The notes beneath the pieces are model-generated. The model saw only the letters and a program-made list of their open reading frames with translations. It searched no databases and was not told where the DNA came from. From positions 1-11,993 of the forward strand of contig JBBHKE010001381.1 in the NCBI GenBank assembly GCA_037447655.1: 11,993 nt of DNA, read 5' to 3'. Made by a program: the position numbers and the translations under genes. Each line of letters opens with the position of its first letter. Within the stretch, counting starts at the first letter, position 1. Origin of the DNA: Zygnema cylindricum (Eukaryota > Streptophyta > Zygnematophyceae > Zygnematales > Zygnemataceae). Shown here piece after piece: positions 8,022 to 11,993 of this stretch.

Positions 8022-8118
8022 TTGGTCCTAGTCTAATAGGATAAAGCTGACAGTTACCGGCTAACCTGACGGACGGTAGGTATCGGGATCAAGTCCTGGG
8101 TCCGTCAGGTATCTTTTT
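8022..8118 (+). pseudogene. tRNA-like sequence with Pol III-type terminator
   Basis: The 5' end directly abuts the TG start of LTR unit 3. A D-arm-like block (AGTCTAATAGGATAAAGC, 8029 onwards) matches the A-box region of tRNAs. GGATCAAGTCC (8087-8097) resembles the B box GGTTCRANTCC, with a five-pair T-stem counting wobbles. T5 follows at 8114-8118. The middle is too long for a standard anticodon arm and the predicted acceptor ends do not pair. Instead ACCTGACGGAC (8064-8074) and GTCCGTCAGGT (8100-8110) form an 11-bp stem. I read it as a decayed tRNA gene or the head of a tRNA-derived SINE. Confidence 0.5.
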
Positions 8119-8240
8119 AGTAACCTACTAAAATAACTGCCTGTTAAACTAAGGCAGCCATGGTTCAACCACCCTCTCTATCCTTCAGTGACTACAACAA
8201 GTATGGGGGCTAGAGAGAAGAGGTGGAGGCAGGCTATCCG
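8119..8240 (+). repeat. Body of the tRNA-like repeat (SINE-like), copy ii
   Basis: It continues the tRNA-like head with AGTAACCTACTAAAAT, then GGCAGCCATGG. A hairpin-forming segment follows (arms from CCACCCTCTCTA at 8169-8180 and TAGAGAGAAGAGGTGG at 8211-8226). Its reverse complement aligns with 8555-8646, including the loop word ACTTGT(T/C)G(T/C)A(G/A)TCACTGA and CATGGCT. Two inverted copies sharing head and body indicate a dispersed tRNA-linked repeat. Confidence 0.5.
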
Positions 8241-8324
8241 TACTTTTCTTTTCCTTTTATACCAACATATTTATACCTAGAAAATACTCTTGAAATCTAT
8301 TAATTTCAACACTTCCCTTATTTT

Positions 8325-8495
8325 CTAGCCTAGTTTTAACTTCAGATTTAGTCCACATTTTTCTCTGCAATATTTCAATTTAAGAGAGGGCACTGGTTTT
8401 GTCATCATATCAACCACCATTTCCTCATCAGATTTATATACAAGATTCAGAATCGCATTCTTAACTTTTTCCCTCACAAAACTCAATCTTATGTG
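8325..8495 (-). pseudogene. Copia-type RNase H C-terminal fragment
   Basis: On the minus strand 56 codons end in TAG at 8327-8325. They read HIRLSFVREKV near the start and DMMTKPVPSLKLKYCREKCG further on, the typical end of Ty1/copia pol (usual form HIDIRYHFVRE ... DILTKPLP ... FERLRELLG). The codon region before HIR has a stop, and reverse transcriptase and the rest of pol are missing. It is an orphan 3' remnant on the strand of LTR unit 3, about 300 bp upstream of it. The two may derive from one element, although a tRNA-like repeat of opposite direction lies between them. Confidence 0.8.
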
Positions 8496-8554
8496 TAGAA
8501 ATTAATGGTCATTTTTTAAATATTTTCTAGGTCTAAATATAAATATAGAAAGAA

Positions 8555-8765
8555 GCCGAGGCAGTCTACCTCTAACTTCTCTCTCCAACTCTCAAACTTG
8601 TCGCAATCACTGAGAAATTGGAGAGGAAGCTAGAGCCATGGCTACCTAGGCTATCCAGAGGTTTACGGGATATAATTATTAGTTTATTTACCATTAGGGG
8701 TTTATTTACTAAAAGGATATGTGTTGCCTCCATGATTTGATCCTGGTACCTATTGAAAAGAGGTA
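8555..8765 (-). repeat. SINE-like repeat, copy iii (inverted relative to copy ii)
   Basis: On the minus strand it begins with a degenerate B-box-like AGGATCAAATC near 8750-8735. It continues with ATATCCTTTTAGTAA, matching copy ii, and ends with the hairpin body. The hairpin arms are 8570-8588 and 8618-8635 (one mismatch, one bulge, about 17 pairs). GCCATGGC is at 8635-8642. The tRNA 5' half is missing. Copies ii and iii flank the RNase H fragment as a large diverged inverted repeat. Confidence 0.5.
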
Positions 8766-8794
8766 ATCAATAGTTCACTTCTATAGTTAAGTTA

Positions 8795-8899
8795 GAATGT
8801 AAAGAGGGAGAAAGAGAGAACCAAAGGCACGTCATGGCTACCGCGTCATTTAGGAGGGAGAATGAAATAGAAGGTATTTTACTATTTGTAGCAAAATAC
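8795..8899 (-). repeat. SINE-like repeat, body of copy i
   Basis: Downstream (minus strand) of the tRNA-like 8975-8900 comes TTTT at 8896-8893, an AT segment, then GGTAGCCATGACG (CATGGCTACC on plus at 8833-8842) and a pyrimidine-rich segment. This is the same order of landmarks as in copies ii and iii. Sequence similarity is weaker here, so membership is inferred from landmark order. Confidence 0.35.
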
Positions 8900-8975
8900 T
8901 GCAACTAGCCGGATTTGAACCGGGCTCTATGGAAACTACTTAGACCTTAGCCTTATCCATTAAGGCACTAGCCAA
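8900..8975 (-). tRNA. tRNA-like gene or pseudogene, predicted loop anticodon AAG
   Basis: Seventy-six nucleotides on the minus strand fit the cloverleaf order. The D-arm is GCCT/AGGC with GG in the loop. A seven-base loop CTAAGTA would carry anticodon AAG (Leu). The T-arm has loop TTCAAAT and four of five stem pairs. The B box GGTTCAAATCC is a full consensus match, and TTTT follows four bases after the discriminator. The acceptor stem has only three Watson-Crick and three wobble pairs, and the anticodon stem is mostly wobble, so it is probably decayed or a SINE head. The identity call is weak. LTR unit 1 starts within 40 bp of its 5' end. Confidence 0.5.
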
Positions 8976-9649
8976 ACGATATATTTATTGCGTTTTACGC
9001 ATATTTATCTATTTGTTAAACGGGCTAATTTGCAGCAGACTAACGAAAACACGCATTAATCAATTCATGCATAGAAGCGAATTGAAGCCGCATAAATACA
9101 AATGATCGGACGGCCACAATTGCAACCGCCACCCGCAATAAACTTTCGGCGACCTTTGGGGATAGGGACACGCGACGCCACGTGGCACCATACTATTGGA
9201 TAACGAAGAAGATGGGAGGAGGAACCATGGCTCCCGTTTTGACAGGCGTCACTTTGAAAGCCATGTCGTACAATGGCCGTACAATAAGTACATCGCTTAA
9301 TGTACCTTCTTGTACTATATAGTGTTTCTATTAGACTAGGGTTTAGTAGTAGGCAGTCGTAATTAGGCAGACCAGGACTTAATGAAATTTAGGTACCTCT
9401 CTCTAAGAGAGCTTGAAACTATAAAGGTCATCTTTGACCAACCATAACTTACTGCTTAGGGGAGCAAATTTAGTGATTCTTTTTGCGTTTGACTCAGGGG
9501 AGTCTTGTCCTCACAACGGTGAGAGTGGTCAGAATATTTGTATTCCTAGGCGGCGTTTATTCAGCGGGAAAGTAGAAGGGGCAAATATTATCCTAGAGGC
9601 TTTACATAGGCTGCTCATTCTCTGGGTCAATGGAGACCACAGAATTGCA
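8976..9649 (+). mobile_element. Copia LTR-like unit 1 (plus strand)
   Basis: It aligns with unit 2 from ATCGGACGGCC (9105) on. Shared blocks are CACGTGGC (about 9180), TGTCGTACAATGGCCGTACA (9264), ACCATAACTTACT, GATTCTTTTTGC (9475), GACTCAGGGGAGTC (9491-9504), ATCCTAGAGGCTT, and an ATG (9630) whose first codons resemble the gag start of unit 2 (ME..EXQ). The left boundary is uncertain: position 8976 abuts the tRNA-like sequence, while TGTTAAAC at 9014 gives the LTR-style TG start. Homology to unit 2 is clear to TTGCA at 9649, with a doubtful extension to about 9677. It is a solo LTR or a truncated element. A TATA-like TATATAG lies at 9316-9322. Confidence 0.65.
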
Positions 9650-9710
9650 GTACCTGCCGGTCAGTAAGCTACCAATAGCCAGTAGCCTTATCCGTTAGGT
9701 CTAGACCTAG
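9650..9710 (-). pseudogene. Truncated tRNA-like sequence between LTR units 1 and 2
   Basis: On the minus strand from 9710 it reads 17 nt, then GGATAAGGC, then a small stem (CTAC/GTAG). The D-arm spacing is exactly as in the tRNA-like sequences at 8022 and 8975. Its position 1 directly abuts the TG of LTR unit 2 at 9711. The T-arm half is lost where unit 1 ends. Part of 9650-9677 can also be aligned to gag codons, so the exact border with unit 1 is uncertain. Confidence 0.4.
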
Positions 9711-10465
9711 TGTTACATACCATAGGGTTTGATATTTAGTTAAACATTAACACGTAGGATTATTCATTTAACTGAAACTGTTTACGGGAGACAAAGATCC
9801 ATTAATGTAAAAGTACGGATTACAAAACGGATAAGAAACGAATACCGCGCATTTATTTCTTTAGCGAAACGAATACCGCGTATGTTTTTATTACGGCTAC
9901 GATTAAATGTGAATTTAATCGGACGGCCGGAATTAAACGCTGAGATCGCGGAAGAGGATTTCGGCAGTTTTTGGTCATCGCCACATCGGATGACACGTGG
10001 CGGAATGACATTGGATCACGACATCTCCGAGGATTAAGGAGCGGATCCGGATATACCACGTGTTGACATTTAGGCAATGTCGTACAATGTTCGTACAGAA
10101 AGTACACCGGCAACTATACTTTTGTGTACGGAGGAGTAATCTGTTTGGCTCCGTACATAAGTAGATAGAGTTTGTGAGAGAGATAAGACTTAGAAAAAAT
10201 AGGAGATAGGACCCTCTCTCCCAAAGAGCTTTTGTACAAAAGGTCAACTTTGACCCTCCATAACTTACTTCTCAGGAGAGAAAATTCAGAGATTCTTTTT
10301 GCTATCGACTTAGGGGAGTCTTGCCTTCACAAGGGTGAAGTTGGTCAAAGTTTTTTTGTGCCAGGGTGGGAATTGTTCTTGCTGAAACACAAAGGGGTCA
10401 AGGTTATCCTAGAGGCTTCTTGGAAGCTATCCACTTTGAGGACTTATGGAGGTCTCAGAGTTTCA
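9711..10465 (+). mobile_element. Copia 5' LTR-like unit 2
   Basis: It begins TGTTACATACC (9711) and leads into a gag ORF, so it is the 5' LTR plus leader of the decayed element. It carries ATTCATTTAACTGAAACTGT (9765 onwards), an exact 15-bp direct repeat GAAACGAATACCGCG (9835-9849 and 9866-9880), ATCGGACGGCC (9918), ACACGTGGC (about 9995), the GTAC cluster from 10078, and a TATA-like CTATACT (10114). The right LTR border is not provable without the 3' LTR. TTTCA at 10461-10465 is proposed because both truncated relatives stop at the matching TTGCA. If so, the LTR contains the gag ATG (10446). Confidence 0.65.
10078..10135 (+). promoter_or_regulatory. GTAC-cluster upstream region in LTR unit 2
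   Basis: TGTCGTACAATGTTCGTACA, then AAGTACACC and TGTGTACGG, surround the TATA-like CTATACT. Equivalent clusters occur in unit 1 (9264-9315) and unit 3 (minus, 7685-7632). TNCGTACAA is the binding consensus of plant and algal SBP-box factors. The repetition in three diverged copies suggests conserved LTR regulatory sites; the factor is inferred. Confidence 0.4.
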
Positions 10466-11144
10466 GGTTATTGGCCCACCCTCTAGGGTACCTATCTTTA
10501 ATGGAACTGGCTTCATATACTGGAAAAGTATGATGATAAGAGCTCTATGCGAAAAAAGAATTTGGGGGATAGTGTGTGGACGATTGGGGCGTCCATCAAG
10601 TCTTCGAATTCCTCCAAGGTTTGAAGGAAGCAGATTCAAAAAGAAAGCAGGTCTATCTTCAACGAGGGAGACAAAGGAAGGAGAGGTGGTGGACAAAGGA
10701 GCGAAGAAGGAGACGACCACACCAATAGCAACTGGTTCAACTTTCATGTCACCTATTCCGAGGAACAAGCAGAATGATACTCAAACCTGGGATTTCAACA
10801 ATATGGCGGCAAAGCACTTCATCCTACGCCATCTTACTCAAGGACTTGCAAGTCCTCATTTGCAGGTAGAAAGGGCATCCGATCTGTGGATGGCTGTCAT
10901 GGAGATGTACCGAAGTGGTACGATTCAGCAACAACAGTTGGCTGATCAGAAAGTTAGGGAATATGTATACAAAAGGGGGGAAATGCTGGATTTTTGCAAT
11001 GAGCTTGCTACACTCTTCATGGAGCTAGAGAATGCGGGAAAAGATTTTAGTGAAAAAGAAAAGGTTAACTGTTTACTGATGAAGTTACGCGATGAGTTCG
11101 AGAACATAGTCAACCGTGTGCAAGACTTGCCGGACTCAAGGTAG
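10446..11144 (+). pseudogene. gag: Ty1/copia Gag, capsid region (decayed element)
   Basis: A 232-codon ORF. Residues 16-33 (PIFNGTGFIYWKSMMIRA) are the usual start of copia-type Gag. Residues 112-230 match the gag-polypeptide/UBN2 region (SDLWMAVMEMY at 135-145, Gln-rich LADQKVREY after it, FCNELATLFMELE around 183-196, LLMKLRDEFENIV). Between about 50 and 110 lies a basic, Thr-rich stretch longer than in most relatives. The frame ends at TAG 11142-11144, where the coding signal moves to another frame (see next entry), so the ORF is truncated by an indel near 11140. Gag would form the particle shell that packages the RNA. The start ATG is shared with the leader of units 1 and 3. Confidence 0.85.
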
Positions 11145-11993
11145 ATATGGAACTCAGTGGTAGGGATGATTCTCGTTCGGGAGAATACGATTGAGATCCG
11201 GGAGGAAAGAGTGGCCAAGCCTTTGCAACTTCGACCGATTAGAGGAACAAGGATTCTCAAAAACCGGTTGGAAACTATGGGGGAAGGGAGCAGAAAAATC
11301 AGGCCAACGAGTTCGGACAAAGGGCTCCCAAACGTTTATGTCATTTTTGTAAGAAACCGGGGCACTATATGGCATAGTGCAATAAGCTAACCGAGCTTCG
11401 GTTAAAGGAGGGGCAGACCGGTGGTACCTCGAGAGGAAAGAAAAAGGCCCTTGTAACACAGGTACACGAGGCGGAATCCGAGGACGAGGACGATGAGCTC
11501 CTTTTGGATGAGGAGTTGGAGGCGAAAAACGAGGTCGATATTCCACGAAGGCATAAATGTGCTTACGGTGGATTGAAAGGTGAAGCAGGCTGGATTGTAG
11601 ATTCAGGTGCCTCCATGCACATCTGTAAGGATATGCACGTGTTCACTAAGATAAGAAAGATTCCCACCGTAGAGATAGAGTACGGGGATGGGAGGATAGT
11701 CACCACTACTCTTGTAGGATCGGTAGATTTGAAAGTGTTAGTAGAAGGAAAGACATCCATAGTAACATTCTCCGATGTATTGTTTATTCCGGAGCTGAAC
11801 AAAAACCTCATCTCTACATCTGTATTAGATGATAAGGGTTTTTTTACTAGCACTAGGGAAGGAGTCTTTACTGCTAGTTTTGAGGAGGATGTCTATTTCA
11901 TTGCTGAGAAAGGTAGCCATGGGATGTTTAGGCTGATTTTAAGTAATGAAACGAAGAAACTTTATTATGCTGGTGTTCATGATATTATGATGT
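11141..11993 (+). pseudogene. pol: Copia Gag-Pol continuation: zinc knuckle and aspartic protease, partial
   Basis: The coding signal continues in frame starting 11141. The CX2CX4HX4C zinc knuckle (11339-11380) is complete in its ligands (C, C, H, C) but has a TAG inside it at 11375. Other in-frame stops are TGA 11192 and TAG 11240. After 11378 the frame is open to the window edge: an acidic Glu/Asp-rich linker, the retropepsin motif WIVDSGASMHIC (DSG at 11600-11608), a VLFIPELNKNLIS segment typical of copia protease C-termini, and the start of the pre-integrase region (MFRLILSNETKKL). Integrase and reverse transcriptase would lie beyond the edge. The knuckle binds element RNA; the protease cuts the polyprotein. 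The stops and the frame change make this copy nonfunctional. Confidence 0.88.

Noticed and set aside
7655-8044. 129-residue plus-strand ORF
   Set aside because: It is antisense to LTR unit 3, and its codons do not explain the conservation between the LTR units.
9434-9667. 77-residue ORF resembling the 84-residue ORF at 10232-10486
   Set aside because: The similarity reflects homologous LTR or leader DNA; reading frames are interrupted by indels between copies and no protein family is recognised.
10466-10490. Primer-binding site candidate TTGGCCCACCCTCTAGGG after LTR unit 2
   Set aside because: It starts with TGG after a few bases, but it is not conserved in the related units and I could not match it to a specific tRNA 3' end.
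11157-11546. ORFs of 77 and 130 residues over the gag-pol region
   Set aside because: They are in the wrong frame or on the wrong strand; the zinc knuckle and protease motifs lie in the frame starting 11141.

Overview
This is a gene-poor eukaryotic nuclear window (AT-rich, no CpG depletion, no operons, only short ORFs). I see no intact host gene. What can be recognised is almost entirely transposable-element debris. The lineage is uncertain. The LTR-like units carry paired TNCGTACAA motifs, CACGTGGC motifs, an ATCGGACGGCC motif and, in one copy, TAGGGTTT. This combination recalls green plants, but an invertebrate is not excluded.

Layout, left half. Positions 1-400 hold a TATA-containing promoter-like stretch of unknown ownership. 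Positions 404-900 and 1227-1370 are long purine tracts, and 1465-1709 is a matching pyrimidine tract. Positions 1710-2620 are unassigned, except for a doubtful 63-residue minus-strand ORF and a good splice-donor-like site. Positions 2620-4810 form a repeat nest: a 40-bp-arm inverted repeat, a 93-bp tandem duplication, a 307-bp hAT-type MITE with a perfect 8-bp target duplication, and dispersed copies of a family containing GTATGTCCCCATGT. Positions 4880-5600 are unassigned. Positions 5603-6617 are a 1,015-bp element with 33-bp inverted termini and a TTA duplication; a TATCG-rich, hAT-like sequence may be nested inside it. A truncated second copy of the 307-bp MITE lies at 7103-7311.

Layout, right half. 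Three diverged copies of one Ty1/copia-type LTR-plus-leader unit are present: unit 3 (minus, 8021 to 7312), unit 1 (plus, about 8976-9014 to 9649) and unit 2 (plus, 9711 to about 10465). Unit 2 runs into a decayed gag-pol: gag, a zinc knuckle and an aspartic protease, continuing off the right edge. An orphan copia RNase H tail lies at 8325-8495 (minus). Each unit abuts, at or near its 5' end, a tRNA-like sequence pointing the opposite way. These tRNA-like sequences belong to a diverged family that shares a downstream body and resembles tRNA genes or a tRNA-derived SINE.

The most interesting observation is this repeated head-to-head LTR/tRNA-like junction. At two sites the tRNA-like position 1 directly abuts the LTR TG. 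Either a copia element targets Pol III start sites, or it carries a tRNA-like module of its own. The decayed gag-pol (one frame change and three in-frame stops) shows that this copy is not functional.
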